Of a DNA stretch of 64,000 nucleotides, positions 27,716 to 36,622 are shown piece by piece. The DNA is from Mycobacterium sp. Root265 (lineage in GTDB: Bacteria; Actinomycetota; Actinomycetes; Mycobacteriales; Mycobacteriaceae). The notes beneath the pieces are model-generated. The model was not told the DNA's origin. It saw nothing but the letters and a program-made list of their open reading frames with translations, and did not search any database. How positions within the stretch are numbered: position 1 is the first letter of the stretch; each line of letters begins with the position of its first letter. The stretch is taken from assembly GCF_001428895.1 (NCBI RefSeq), contig NZ_LMJA01000002.1, positions 62,001 to 126,000 of the forward strand, given 5' to 3'. Both the position numbers and the translations under genes were made by a program.

Positions 27716-29260
27716 TCAGCCGCCGCGACTGGCAAGGAACTTCTCCAGTTCCTCGACGGCGTTGGTGATGGTGAACGACGCGGGATTCTGACGCGGCGGG
27801 AACTCCTTGAAGGTCTGCAGGAACTGGGTCGCGATGGCGGATCCGTAGAGCACCAGGTAGATACGGTCGATCACCCAGTCCCAGTAGGTGTTCGACGTGA
27901 TGTCGGCGCGCTCGTAGGGATCGGTGCGCAGGTTGAACAGTTTGGGCGCCCGCAACTGGGTGAAGGGTTCGAACCAGATCTGCAGGGTGCCCTGGCAGCG
28001 CTGCTCCTGAAAGACGACCTTCCAGTTCTCGGCCCGGATGCCGAGCACATCGCAATCGTCGGAGAAATAGATCATGCCGCGGCGCGGGCTCTTGTCGACC
28101 TCAGCGGTCAGGTAGGGCACCAGGTTGTACCCGTCGATATGCACCTTGTAGGTCATGTCACCGATGGTGTGACCGGCCTTGAGCTTGTCCACGATATCGG
28201 GATCACCGGCGGCCGCCAGGAACGTCGGCAGCCAGTCGTGGTGCTGGACGATCTCGTTGGAGACACTGCGCGGCTTGATCTTTCCGGGCCAACGGATCAG
28301 CTCGGGGATGCGGAAGGCGCCCTCCCAGTTGGTCGCCTTCTCGCTGCGGAACGGGGTGGTGGCGCCGTCCGGCCAGCTGTTGGCGTGCGGTCCGTTGTCG
28401 GTGGAGTAGATGACGATGGTGTCCTCGGCGATGCCGAGTTCGTCGACCAGATCCAGCAACGTGCCCACGTTGCGGTCGTGGTCGATCATCGTGTCGTGGT
28501 ATTTCGACTGCCAGCGCCCGGCCTGGCCGACGCTTTCCGGCTTGGTGTGCGTCCGGAAATGCATGTGCGTCATGTTCATCCACACGAAGAACGGGGTGTC
28601 GGCCTCATGCTGGCGCTTGATGAAGTCGACACACGCGCCGGTGGTCTCGTCGTCGATGGTCTCCATGCGCTTCTTGGTGAGCGGGCCGGTGTCCTCGATG
28701 CGCTGTTTGCCGACCGGACCGTACCGATCGTCGACCTCGCCGGAGTCCTCGTCGGTGGCCCAGGAGTGGATGACACCGCGCGGCAACAACGCCCGGCGCA
28801 GAATCGGGGCCTCCTCCTCGGTAGGGTAGTCGGCGTTCTCCGGTTCCTCCTCGGCGTTCAGGTGGTACAGATTGCCGAAGAACTCATCGAATCCGTGCGC
28901 GGTGGGCAGGTACTTGTTCAGGTCCCCGAGGTGGTTCTTGCCGAACTGACCCGTGGCGTAACCCAGCGGCTTCAGTAGTTCGGCGATGGTCGGGTCTTCC
29001 TTCTGCAGGCCGATGTCGACGCCTGGCATTCCGACCTTGCTCATCCCGGTGCGGTACACGCTCTGCCCGGTGATGAACGACGAGCGGCCGGCCGTGCAGC
29101 TCTGCTCGCCGTAGGAATCGGTGAAAAGCATTCCCTCGTCGGCGATCCGGTCAATATTAGGCGTCGAGTAGCCCATCATCCCGCGGCTGTAGCAACTCAG
29201 ATTCGAGATGCCGATATCGTCGCCCCAGATGACCAGGATGTTCGGCTTCTTATCAGTCAT
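27716..29260 (-). CDS. Sulfatase 1 (alkaline phosphatase superfamily)
   Basis: A 514-residue arylsulfatase-type enzyme without a signal peptide, so probably cytosolic. The calcium-site acids are in W-G-D-D-I-G (Asp14, Asp15). The formylglycine site is S-C-T-A-G-R with Cys55 and Arg59, a C-x-A-x-R variant of the common C-x-P-x-R. Downstream Y-S-T-D-N-G-P-H supplies further metal ligands near residue 290. It is a tandem paralogue of the next sulfatase (similar along the whole length). The start is ATG 29260 with GAGGAAA five bases upstream. The operon order is sulfatase 2, sulfatase 1, HAD, FGE. Confidence 0.93.
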   Translation of the reverse strand: MTDKKPNILVIWGDDIGISNLSCYSRGMMGYSTPNIDRIADEGMLFTDSYGEQSCTAGRSSFITGQSVYRTGMSKVGMPGVDIGLQKEDPTIAELLKPLGYATGQFGKNHLGDLNKYLPTAHGFDEFFGNLYHLNAEEEPENADYPTEEEAPILRRALLPRGVIHSWATDEDSGEVDDRYGPVGKQRIEDTGPLTKKRMETIDDETTGACVDFIKRQHEADTPFFVWMNMTHMHFRTHTKPESVGQAGRWQSKYHDTMIDHDRNVGTLLDLVDELGIAEDTIVIYSTDNGPHANSWPDGATTPFRSEKATNWEGAFRIPELIRWPGKIKPRSVSNEIVQHHDWLPTFLAAAGDPDIVDKLKAGHTIGDMTYKVHIDGYNLVPYLTAEVDKSPRRGMIYFSDDCDVLGIRAENWKVVFQEQRCQGTLQIWFEPFTQLRAPKLFNLRTDPYERADITSNTYWDWVIDRIYLVLYGSAIATQFLQTFKEFPPRQNPASFTITNAVEELEKFLASRGG

Positions 29261-29271
29261 GGTGATTTCCT

Positions 29272-30822
29272 CTAGTCCGATGCCAAGAAGTCTTCGAGCT
29301 TCTTCACGATCTGGTCGATGCTGAAGCTGGCCGGTGGGTGCCGCGGCGGGAACTCCTTGAACGTGTCGAGGAACGCTGAGCACATCGCCGTTGCGTAGAA
29401 GACGAAGAAGTCCCGCCGCATGAACCAGTCGTAGTAGGTGTTGGACGTGATGTCTGCGTACTCGAAGGGGTCGGTCCGCAGGTTGAACAGTTTGGGTACC
29501 CGTAGTTCGGTGAACGGTTCGGCCCAGATCCGCAGAGTGCCCTGGCAGCGCTGTTCGGCGAAGACGATCTTCCAGTTCTCGAAGCGCATCGCGACGAGTT
29601 CGGCGTCGTCGTTGAAGTAGAAGAAGCCGCGCCGCGGGCTGTGCTCGACTTCGCCCATCAGGTACGGCAGCAGGTTGAATCCGTCGATGTGGACCTTGTA
29701 CTCGGTCTCCCCGTCGGCCCCGGCCGCAAAGCCCTTCTTCAACTTCTCGCTGACGTCCGGATCGCCAGCCGCGGCTAGCAGGGTCGGCAGCCAGTCATGG
29801 TGCTGGATGATGTCGTTGGAGACGCTGCCCGCCTCGATGTGCCCGGGCCAGCGGATCAATTCCGGGATGCGATAGGCGCCCTCCCAGTTCGTGTTCTTCT
29901 CGCTGCGGAACGGCGTGGTGCCGGCGTCGGGCCAGGAATTGCGATGTGGGCCGTTGTCGGTGGAGTAGATGACGATGGTGTCGTCGGCTATGCCGAGTTC
30001 GTCGAGCGCGTCGAGCACGGTTCCCACGTTCTTGTCGTGGTCGATCATCGTGTCGTGGTATTCGGACTGCCACCGCCCAGCCTGACCCCGGCTCTCCGGC
30101 TTCGTGTGCGTGAACGCGTGCATGTGCGTGAAATTGCACCAGACGAAGAACGGCACGTCGGCTTCGTGTTGGCGCTTGACGAACTCGACGGTGCGATCGG
30201 CGATGTCGTCGTCGATGGTCTCCATGCGCTTGGCGGTGAGCGGCCCGGTGTCGGTGATGGTCTGCTTGCCGACGGGGCCGAACTTGTCGTCGGCCGGCTC
30301 GGAGGAGCCCTCGGACAGGGCCCTGCAATCAAGCACCCCCCGCGGCAGCGCGAAGTCGTGGAGGCGCGGGAACTGGTCCTTGTGCGGGTAGTCGAACTGC
30401 TCGGGCTCCTCTTCGGCGTTGAGGTGGTACAGGTTGCCGTAGAACTCGTCGAAGCCGTGCACGGTGGGCAGATGCTTGTTCTTGTCGCCGAAGTGGTTCT
30501 TGCCGAATTGCCCGGTGGCGTACCCCATCGGTTTCAACAGCTCGGCTATGGTCGGATCTTCGGCGGCCCAGCCGATGTCGGCCCCGGGTATGCCGACCTT
30601 GCTCATCCCGGTGCGGTACACGCTTTGACCACTGATGAACGCCGCGCGGCCCGCGGTGCAGCTTTGCTCCCCGTAGGAGTCGGTGAAGCGCATGCCCTCT
30701 GCCGCGATGCGGTCGATGTTCGGCGTGCGGTAACCCATCAATCCGTCGCTGTAACAACTGAGGTTGCTGATCCCGATGTCGTCGCCCCAGATGACGAGAA
30801 TGTTGGGCTTGCCGTCGGGCAT
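29272..30822 (-). CDS. Sulfatase 2 (alkaline phosphatase superfamily), first gene of the operon
   Basis: A 516-residue paralogue of the adjacent sulfatase. It shares P-N-I-L-V-I-W-G-D-D-I-G at the start, the S-C-T-A-G-R formylglycine site with Cys55, and the Y-S-T-D-N-G-P-H metal motif. The pair differs mainly in the middle section around residues 150-200, consistent with different sulfate-ester substrates. There is no export signal. The start is ATG 30822 with a GAGGAG Shine-Dalgarno. It is the promoter-proximal gene of the four-gene operon; the 223-base spacer to the divergent DUF5994 gene must contain its promoter, but I cannot identify it with confidence. Confidence 0.93.
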   Translation of the reverse strand: MPDGKPNILVIWGDDIGISNLSCYSDGLMGYRTPNIDRIAAEGMRFTDSYGEQSCTAGRAAFISGQSVYRTGMSKVGIPGADIGWAAEDPTIAELLKPMGYATGQFGKNHFGDKNKHLPTVHGFDEFYGNLYHLNAEEEPEQFDYPHKDQFPRLHDFALPRGVLDCRALSEGSSEPADDKFGPVGKQTITDTGPLTAKRMETIDDDIADRTVEFVKRQHEADVPFFVWCNFTHMHAFTHTKPESRGQAGRWQSEYHDTMIDHDKNVGTVLDALDELGIADDTIVIYSTDNGPHRNSWPDAGTTPFRSEKNTNWEGAYRIPELIRWPGHIEAGSVSNDIIQHHDWLPTLLAAAGDPDVSEKLKKGFAAGADGETEYKVHIDGFNLLPYLMGEVEHSPRRGFFYFNDDAELVAMRFENWKIVFAEQRCQGTLRIWAEPFTELRVPKLFNLRTDPFEYADITSNTYYDWFMRRDFFVFYATAMCSAFLDTFKEFPPRHPPASFSIDQIVKKLEDFLASD

Positions 30823-31045
30823 GTTGTCTCCTCTGATCGGTGACGCACCTGCTGGAAATACTAGGAGCCGCGCACCGCGCACGGGAGGGTTCGGCGCAGT
30901 CCGAGCCGGCATCTCGTATCGCGTTGCGTTTCACGGCGATAGCGGGCCGAGAACGAATGGGCAGGGCCCCGGTCTACCCTGGAGAAATCGTGGGTTCCTC
31001 GCGTGCCCGATCCGTCGGTTGCCATCTGCGGTCACTCTGATAGTG

Positions 31046-31513
31046 ATGGGAGCATCGCCGATGGTCGATGTCACTGCCGAACATCTGTCCGCCACCCGAC
31101 TCGCCATCTGCGGTCGCACCGATCAACGCGGCACCGTCGACGGCGCCTGGTGGCCCCCCGCCTATGACCTCAAGACCACGTTGCCCGATCTCATTTCGGT
31201 GATGGGCCGCTGGCTCGGACCGGTGTCCCGTGTGCTCTACGACCCGAGCCTGTTCCCGTCGGCGCCCTCGCGCATCATCCGCGGCACCACGGTGATCTCG
31301 GTGGACCGCTATTCGCTGGTGGCCAGGGACACCATCTACCTGACGGGCACCCACACCCGTAACGCCCTGCTCTATGTGGTGCCACCGGAAACCACCGCGG
31401 ACAACGCATGCGACCTGCTCAAGCGGGTCGAGAGCACCACGATCCCGATGACCGTGCGGATGCTGCGGGCCATCGTCGGTGGACACCCCGCATCGCGGGA
31501 ACAGCTGGGCTGA
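31046..31513 (+). CDS. DUF5994 family protein
   Basis: A protein of about 155 residues (ATG 31046; a second ATG at 31061 is equally possible). It carries the family block G-T-V-D-G-A-W-W-P-P and L-P-D-L-I followed by an alternating strand pattern, the hallmark of the actinobacterial DUF5994 group. No catalytic residues or membrane segments are seen. The function is unknown. It diverges from the sulfatase operon. Confidence 0.7.
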   Translation: MGASPMVDVTAEHLSATRLAICGRTDQRGTVDGAWWPPAYDLKTTLPDLISVMGRWLGPVSRVLYDPSLFPSAPSRIIRGTTVISVDRYSLVARDTIYLTGTHTRNALLYVVPPETTADNACDLLKRVESTTIPMTVRMLRAIVGGHPASREQLG

Positions 31514-31589
31514 TTTGGGCCGCGGCCTTTACGCAGGTAACCTGGGGCTCACGTTTCCCCGGCACTGTAGACGCCGCGCGGGAAGCCAG

Positions 31590-31619
31590 AGGCCGGGACG
31601 CTACAGCGTCACCGGCCTT
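31590..31619. terminator. Hairpin between convergent DUF5994 and hydrolase genes
   Basis: AGGCCGG-GACGC (31590-31601) pairs with GCGTC and CCGGCCT (31606-31618) around a TACA loop, with one bulged A. It gives a 12-bp GC-rich stem in the spacer and the last codons of the leftward hydrolase gene. It could terminate transcription from the rightward gene. No U-tract. Confidence 0.45.
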
Positions 31620-32349
31620 GTCCAGCTCTGGGGCCAAAATCGACGTTGTCGACGAGCTCACGAACCAGCAAGGGATACCGTCCCCGCTCCGGGCGGAAGA
31701 TGTCGTGCGGTGAGTCGGCGAACTCGTGGAGCCGCGCGGCCGGGAAGAGCTGCCGGTACCGGGCCCACGCCGCCGCGTCGATGATCGGGCTGTTGGGACT
31801 GCGGACCACCAGCAGCGGCGGGCCCCACTGCGCCAGCGGTTCCCAGAGCGACCGCGACACGGCGGCGGCGAACGTCGCGACCGCGGCGCCGCGGTCCACC
31901 CGCTCGTGTACCGGTGTGCCCCGCCAGCGGCCGTCGAGTACTCCCATCGCCACGTCCTCTGGCAGTGCGATCTCCTCGGGCAGGTAGTCACCGATCGAGA
32001 TGGACCGGACGCGGTCGGGATGGGCCAGCGCCCAGGTCAGCGCGTAGGAAGTGCCGCGGGAGAACGTCATGAGGTGCACCGGGCCGTCGGTCACCTCGTC
32101 GATCACGGCCCCGATGTCACCGGCGCGCGCCGCGGCGTCATGCGGGCCGTTCGGCGCGACGCTGTGCCCGTGACCGCGTAGTTCCACGACGACGGTGCGC
32201 CGGCCGAACACCGGCAGCACCTCGGCGTAGTCATCTGCGACGCAGGTGAACCCGGGCACGAACACCACGGGCGCACCACGGTCATCACCGCCGGAGTCCA
32301 GATAGCGGATACGGGCATCACCGGTGGCGGCGACGCGGAACTGCGGCAT
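31609..32349 (-). CDS. Alpha/beta hydrolase
   Basis: A 246-residue alpha/beta-hydrolase. The oxyanion-loop V-P-G-F-T-C-V-A-D is near residue 30, the nucleophile elbow is M-T-F-S-R-G-T-S near residue 95 (S-x-G with Phe in place of the first Gly), and a late D-S-P-H-D motif near residue 217 supplies the His. The substrate is unknown. The start is ATG 32349 (M-P-Q-F-R-V-A). It lies 13 bases after the 3-beta-HSD gene stop in the same direction, so it may be cotranscribed. Confidence 0.85.
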   Translation of the reverse strand: MPQFRVAATGDARIRYLDSGGDDRGAPVVFVPGFTCVADDYAEVLPVFGRRTVVVELRGHGHSVAPNGPHDAAARAGDIGAVIDEVTDGPVHLMTFSRGTSYALTWALAHPDRVRSISIGDYLPEEIALPEDVAMGVLDGRWRGTPVHERVDRGAAVATFAAAVSRSLWEPLAQWGPPLLVVRSPNSPIIDAAAWARYRQLFPAARLHEFADSPHDIFRPERGRYPLLVRELVDNVDFGPRAGQGR

Positions 32350-32362
32350 GCAGGGAAGTAAA

Positions 32363-33475
32363 TCAGCCCTTCGGCGGGACCGGTGCGGCAGCCGCCACCA
32401 CCGGCTCGGCGCCCTGCGATTCCATCTTGTGGAACAGCTCGGTGTAGTACGGCAGGCACTCGGCCATCGCCTGTTCGGTGGTGAACAGCGGCTCATAGCC
32501 CAGATCGCGGCGCGCCTTGGCGATCGAGAAGTAGTTGTTCAGGTAAAGCCGTTCCACGGCAAGGGGTTCCACCAGTGGCTCGCGGATACCGTACTTGAAG
32601 TGCAGCCACTGCCAGCCCATCATCACCTTGTGTACGAGCTTGCCGGACACCCGGAAGTTCGGCAGGTTGCGGCCGCACGCGGCGACGACGGGGCGGGCGA
32701 ACTCGAACATGTTCAGCGGTTCGCCGTCGTTGACGAAGTAGGCCTGGCCGGGTGCCGATCCGCCGGGGACCAGATGCTCGGCGGCCAGGATGAAACCGTG
32801 AATCAGGTTGTGCACGTATGAGTTGTCCAGCTTGATGTTCTTGTTGCCGACGAGCACCTTGACGTGCCCGGCGAGCACGTTCTCGAACACCTTGCGGAAC
32901 ATGGTCTGATCGCCACGGCCCCAGATGCCGCTGGGCCGGATGGAGCAGGTGAGCATGCCGTGCTCACCGTTCTGGCCGAGCACGAACTGTTCGGCGACGA
33001 CCTTCGTCTCGGTGTACAGATCGTTGAAACGGCTTGTGTAGGGCAGGGTTTCATCGCCGTTCTGGATATCCTGGCCACCCATCACCACGCTGTTGGATGC
33101 GGTGTAGACGAAACGGCGGACGCCGGCGGCCTGCCCGGCGTGCACCAGGTTCTTGGTGCCTTCGACGTTGACGCCGAAACTGCGCTTGCGGTACTCCTCG
33201 GTGACCGAGGCGCCGCCCATCAGGTCGATGATCGCGGCGGTGTGGATGATGGTGTCGACACCGTCGACGGCGGCGGCCACATCGCCGGTGTCGGTGATGT
33301 CGCCGACGACGGTCTGCAGCTTCGGGTGGGCGGGCAGTGGGGACGGCACCCGGTCGAACGAGCGGACCTCGAGGCCGCGTCCGAGCAGTGTGGTCACCAG
33401 GTTGGCGCCGACGAAGCCGGAGCCTCCGGTCACCAGGACTCGGCCCAGGTCAGTGCGCAGTGTTGGGTCACCCAT
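32363..33475 (-). CDS. 3-beta-hydroxysteroid dehydrogenase/isomerase (Rv1106c type)
   Basis: A 370-residue extended SDR. The NAD motif T-G-G-S-G-F-V-G is at residues 16-23, a D following strand 2 favours NAD, and the catalytic Y-T-E-T-K lies near residue 153. Sequence and position before xseB match Rv1106c, which oxidises cholesterol, pregnenolone and DHEA to the 3-keto-4-ene products. The end is Pro/Ala-rich. The gene would start cholesterol ring modification; the KSI-like gene at 2.6 kb may act on the same type of 5-ene-3-ketosteroid, but the two are 30 kb apart. The start codon at 33475 is an ATG. Confidence 0.92.
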   Translation of the reverse strand: MGDPTLRTDLGRVLVTGGSGFVGANLVTTLLGRGLEVRSFDRVPSPLPAHPKLQTVVGDITDTGDVAAAVDGVDTIIHTAAIIDLMGGASVTEEYRKRSFGVNVEGTKNLVHAGQAAGVRRFVYTASNSVVMGGQDIQNGDETLPYTSRFNDLYTETKVVAEQFVLGQNGEHGMLTCSIRPSGIWGRGDQTMFRKVFENVLAGHVKVLVGNKNIKLDNSYVHNLIHGFILAAEHLVPGGSAPGQAYFVNDGEPLNMFEFARPVVAACGRNLPNFRVSGKLVHKVMMGWQWLHFKYGIREPLVEPLAVERLYLNNYFSIAKARRDLGYEPLFTTEQAMAECLPYYTELFHKMESQGAEPVVAAAAPVPPKG

Positions 33476-33547
33476 GTGGTCAGGGTAACTGAAACGTGTT
33501 CCAGTTTTGAAGTCCGGCGGGCAAAATCGTCCGAGGAGTTTGCGCTG

Positions 33548-33760
33548 TCAACTTTCCTCGGACTCGCCGGCGGCCAGCGTGTCGGCCACCTTCTTGCGTG
33601 CCCCGGCGAGGTGCTCTTCGCACCGTTTGGCCAGCTCCTCGCCGCGTTCCCAGAGCTTCAGGGAGGCGTCCAGGTCGAGTCCGCCGTGCTCGAGTTGCTG
33701 CACCACCTCGATCAGCTCGTCGCGCGCCTGTTCGTACCCCATTTGACTAATGGGCTTCAT
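33548..33760 (-). CDS. xseB: Exodeoxyribonuclease VII small subunit XseB
   Basis: A 70-residue helical protein with the XseB core [10 protein letters not shown] then L-E[16 protein letters not shown], which matches the family and M. tuberculosis Rv1107c. XseB and XseA form a nuclease that degrades single-stranded DNA from both ends into acid-soluble oligonucleotides. The start is taken as ATG 33760, overlapping the xseA stop by 14 bases; a second in-frame ATG at 33742 (M-G-Y-E-Q) is possible. It is cotranscribed with xseA. Confidence 0.92.
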   Translation of the reverse strand: MKPISQMGYEQARDELIEVVQQLEHGGLDLDASLKLWERGEELAKRCEEHLAGARKKVADTLAAGESEES

Positions 33761-34982
33761 CTGCACCCTCGCTGACTGTTGTGATGGCACCGTCGGCAAC
33801 CCGCACCCGCAGCCGGGTGCCCGCCGGGGCGTCGTCGATCGAACGCAAGATCGGCCGATCCTGCGGGCCCACCACCTGCACGACGGCGTAGCCGCGCGCC
33901 AGGGTGGCCGCCGGACCCAGCGTGCCCAGGCGTGCACTCAGATGCTCCAGCCGGTCAGTCTCGGCGGCAACCAGCCTGCCGATGTCGCGGCGCGCGGTGC
34001 GACGGGCCCGGTGGATCTCCTCGGCTCGGGCATCCAGGGCCTGCAGCGGGCGGGCCAGCACCGGCCGCGAGCGCAGCTGGTCGATGACGTGCTGTTCGCG
34101 GCGCACCCAGTTGCGCAGGGACTGGGCGCTGCGCCGGCGCAGATCATCGACACCGGCCTGCTCGGCGGCCGCGTCGGGGACCACCCGTTTGGCCGCATCG
34201 GTGGGAGTGGCCGCGCGCAGGTCGGCCACCAGATCGCAGAGCGGGTTGTCGGGTTCGTGCCCGACGGCACTGATCACCGGTGTGGTGCAGGCGGCGATCG
34301 CCCGGCACAGGGTCTCATCGGAGAAGGGCAGCAGGTCCTCCACGCTGCCGCCGCCGCGCGCCACGATGATGACGTCGACGTCCGGGTCGGCGTCCAGGGC
34401 AGTCAGTGCCTCCACGATCTGGGCAACCGCATTGGGTCCCTGCACGGCGGTGTTGCGCACCGCGAATTGCACCGCGGGCCAGCGCGCGGAGGCGATCGAG
34501 ACCACATCGTGTTCGGCCGCCGACGCACGGCCGGTGACCAGGCCGATGGTGTTGGGCAGGAACGGGATCGGGCGTTTGAGCCGGCGATCGAAAAGGCCCT
34601 CGGCTTCCAGCAGCCGGCGCAGCCGTTCGATACGGGCGAGCAGTTCGCCCACCCCGACGGCGCGGATATCGCTGACCCGCAACGAGAAGCTACCCCGCGC
34701 GGTGTAGAACTGCGGCTTGCCGTGCACGATGACCTGGACACCCTCGGCGAGTTGCACCGGCGCGTTGACCACCAGGTCACGCGGGCAGGTGAGCGACAGC
34801 GACATATCGGCGGCCGGGTCGCGCAGCACCAGGAACGCGGTGGGCGAGCCGTGCCGCACGTTCAGCTGGGCGATCTGTCCCTCGACCCAGACCGTGCCGA
34901 GCCGGTCGATCCATTTGGCGACCCGGGTCGCCACCGCGCGGACCGGCCACGGGTTCTCCGGGGATTGGCCGGGTTCGCTCAC
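33747..34982 (-). CDS. xseA: Exodeoxyribonuclease VII large subunit XseA
   Basis: A 411-residue protein. The N-terminal OB-fold (residues 15-110) holds [10 protein letters not shown] and the strands that bind single-stranded DNA. The central catalytic domain has [13 protein letters not shown] near residue 145 and [12 protein letters not shown] near residue 208, both standard for XseA. The C-terminal coiled-coil region interacts with XseB. It corresponds to Rv1108c. The start is GTG 34982, overlapping the upstream gene stop (GTGA). Frame and length are intact. Confidence 0.96.
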   Translation of the reverse strand: MSEPGQSPENPWPVRAVATRVAKWIDRLGTVWVEGQIAQLNVRHGSPTAFLVLRDPAADMSLSLTCPRDLVVNAPVQLAEGVQVIVHGKPQFYTARGSFSLRVSDIRAVGVGELLARIERLRRLLEAEGLFDRRLKRPIPFLPNTIGLVTGRASAAEHDVVSIASARWPAVQFAVRNTAVQGPNAVAQIVEALTALDADPDVDVIIVARGGGSVEDLLPFSDETLCRAIAACTTPVISAVGHEPDNPLCDLVADLRAATPTDAAKRVVPDAAAEQAGVDDLRRRSAQSLRNWVRREQHVIDQLRSRPVLARPLQALDARAEEIHRARRTARRDIGRLVAAETDRLEHLSARLGTLGPAATLARGYAVVQVVGPQDRPILRSIDDAPAGTRLRVRVADGAITTVSEGADEAH

Positions 34983-35551
34983 TTGGCCGACGCGCGGGTG
35001 ATCCTGTTGGCGAGCAGCGTCTGGAACGGGGCGCGGGCCTTGTTGGCCTCCTCGAAGGCCAGCAAGGCTTCCAGGTCGGCGACCTTCAGCGAGGTCAGCC
35101 GCGCCCGCAGCTGCGCCAATGTCAGCGACTCGTAGCCGAGCTCCTCGACGACGCCGGGCGCCGCGCCGTTGGTGGCGGCCTTCGGGGCTTCTGTCTGCTC
35201 CGGTTCGCCCTCGGTGAAGAGCGCGAACCGGCCCTCGGTGCGGCGCGCGGAGGAGATATCGGACACAACGTCGTCATCAGAGAGGTTCTTGAACGGGTCG
35301 TCGGGCAGGTCCTCGTCGAAGGTCGCCCACTCCGGCTGCTCGTCCTTGGGCGGGAACAGCTCCTCGAGCGCTTCGTCGCCGCGATTCACCAGATCGGCGA
35401 CGTCCTGCTGCACCTTCATCACCAGATGGGCCAGCTGGCTGGCCACCGTCATCGGGTAGGTGAGGATCGTCTGCGGGAGCTTGCGTGTCTCGTCCAGCGC
35501 GGTCACCGCCGCACCCACCAGCAGTCGGACTCCGTATGGTGCAGTTGCCAT
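34979..35551 (-). CDS. Rv1109c-type protein (lipid-droplet-associated annotation)
   Basis: A 190-residue protein. It has a moderately hydrophobic start ([12 protein letters not shown]), an amphipathic helical stretch from 30 to 65, an acidic low-complexity centre and a C-terminal helical region with [11 protein letters not shown]. Homologues at this place in mycobacteria (Rv1109c) carry a lipid-droplet-associated annotation as I recall; the precise function is unknown. Its stop overlaps the xseA start (GTGA), so it heads the xseA-xseB operon. It diverges from ispH. Confidence 0.8.
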   Translation of the reverse strand: MATAPYGVRLLVGAAVTALDETRKLPQTILTYPMTVASQLAHLVMKVQQDVADLVNRGDEALEELFPPKDEQPEWATFDEDLPDDPFKNLSDDDVVSDISSARRTEGRFALFTEGEPEQTEAPKAATNGAAPGVVEELGYESLTLAQLRARLTSLKVADLEALLAFEEANKARAPFQTLLANRITRASAK

Positions 35552-35591
35552 GGGTGCAGCCTACGGCTGGCCGGGGACGGGTGCCGGTAAG

Positions 35592-35597
35592 TACCCT
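35592..35597 (+). promoter_or_regulatory. -10 element TACCCT, probable leaderless start of ispH
   Basis: TACCCT fits TAnnnT and ends 6 bases before the ATG at 35604, in the spacer between divergent ispH and the Rv1109c-type gene. Motif and position only. Confidence 0.4.
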
Positions 35598-35603
35598 TGA
35601 TGT

Positions 35604-36605
35604 ATGCCACCAACCGTCAACATGGGTATTCCGGGCGCCGCGAGCTCGGTCAGTTCACGGGTGGTGGGCAAGCGGGTCCTGCTCGCCGAGCCGCGCGGCT
35701 ACTGCGCGGGCGTGGATCGCGCCGTCGAAACCGTGGAGCGCGCCCTCGAAAAGCACGGCGCCCCGATCTACGTGCGGCACGAGATCGTGCACAACCGCTA
35801 TGTGGTGGACACGCTGGCCAAGGCCGGTGCCGTCTTCGTCGAGCAGACCGATGAGGTGCCCGAGGGCGCCATCGTGGTGTTCTCCGCGCACGGTGTCGCA
35901 CCGACCGTGCACGTCGAGGCCGCGGCCCGCAACCTCCAGACCATCGACGCCACGTGCCCGCTGGTCACCAAGGTGCACAACGAGGCCAAGCGCTTCGCCC
36001 GCGACGACTACGACATCCTGCTCGTCGGCCACGAGGGCCACGAAGAGGTCGTCGGCACCGCCGGTGAGGCACCCGATCACGTGCAGGTCGTCGACAACCC
36101 GGACGCCGTCGACAAGGTCACCGTCCGCGACCCCAACAAGGTCATCTGGCTGTCCCAGACCACGCTGAGCGTCGACGAGACCATGGAGACGGTGCGCAGG
36201 CTGCGGGAGAAGTTCCCGACGCTGCAGGATCCGCCGAGCGATGACATCTGCTACGCGACCCAGAACCGTCAGGTCGCGGTGAAGGCGATGGCCCCGGAAT
36301 GCGAGCTGGTGATCGTCGTCGGCTCGAAGAACTCGTCGAACTCGGTGCGGCTGGTCGAGGTCGCGCTCGGCGCCGGGTCGCAGAACTCCTACCTGGTCGA
36401 CTACGCCGACGATATCGATCCGGCCTGGTTCTCCGGCGTCACCACCGTGGGCGTCACCTCGGGCGCCTCGGTGCCCGAGATTTTGGTGCGCGGCGTCCTG
36501 GACCGGCTCGCCGAATACGGCTACGGCACCGTGCAACCGGTGACGACGGCCAACGAGACACTCGTGTTCGCGCTGCCGCGGGAGATCCGTCCGCCGCGCA
36601 ACTGA
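35604..36605 (+). CDS. ispH: 4-hydroxy-3-methylbut-2-enyl diphosphate reductase IspH (LytB)
   Basis: A 333-residue [4Fe-4S] enzyme that makes IPP and DMAPP from HMBPP, the last step of the MEP isoprenoid pathway. The three cluster cysteines are visible: G-Y-C-A-G-V (Cys34), D-A-T-C-P-L-V (near residue 118) and the cysteine of the D-I-C-Y-A-T-Q-N-R segment (near residue 216). The substrate His and Thr motifs, including S-A-H-G-V, are present. It corresponds to Rv1110 (LytB2). The start is ATG 35604. It supplies precursors to the cis-prenyltransferase at 3.8 kb. Confidence 0.96.
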   Translation: MPPTVNMGIPGAASSVSSRVVGKRVLLAEPRGYCAGVDRAVETVERALEKHGAPIYVRHEIVHNRYVVDTLAKAGAVFVEQTDEVPEGAIVVFSAHGVAPTVHVEAAARNLQTIDATCPLVTKVHNEAKRFARDDYDILLVGHEGHEEVVGTAGEAPDHVQVVDNPDAVDKVTVRDPNKVIWLSQTTLSVDETMETVRRLREKFPTLQDPPSDDICYATQNRQVAVKAMAPECELVIVVGSKNSSNSVRLVEVALGAGSQNSYLVDYADDIDPAWFSGVTTVGVTSGASVPEILVRGVLDRLAEYGYGTVQPVTTANETLVFALPREIRPPRN

Positions 36606-36608
36606 CGG

Positions 36609-36614
36609 TACGTT
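36609..36614 (+). promoter_or_regulatory. -10 element TACGTT, probable leaderless start of the PBP gene
   Basis: TACGTT ends 8 bases before the GTG at 36623, just after the ispH stop. The gene probably has its own promoter. Motif and position only. Confidence 0.35.
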
Positions 36615-36622
36615 CGAGCCCT

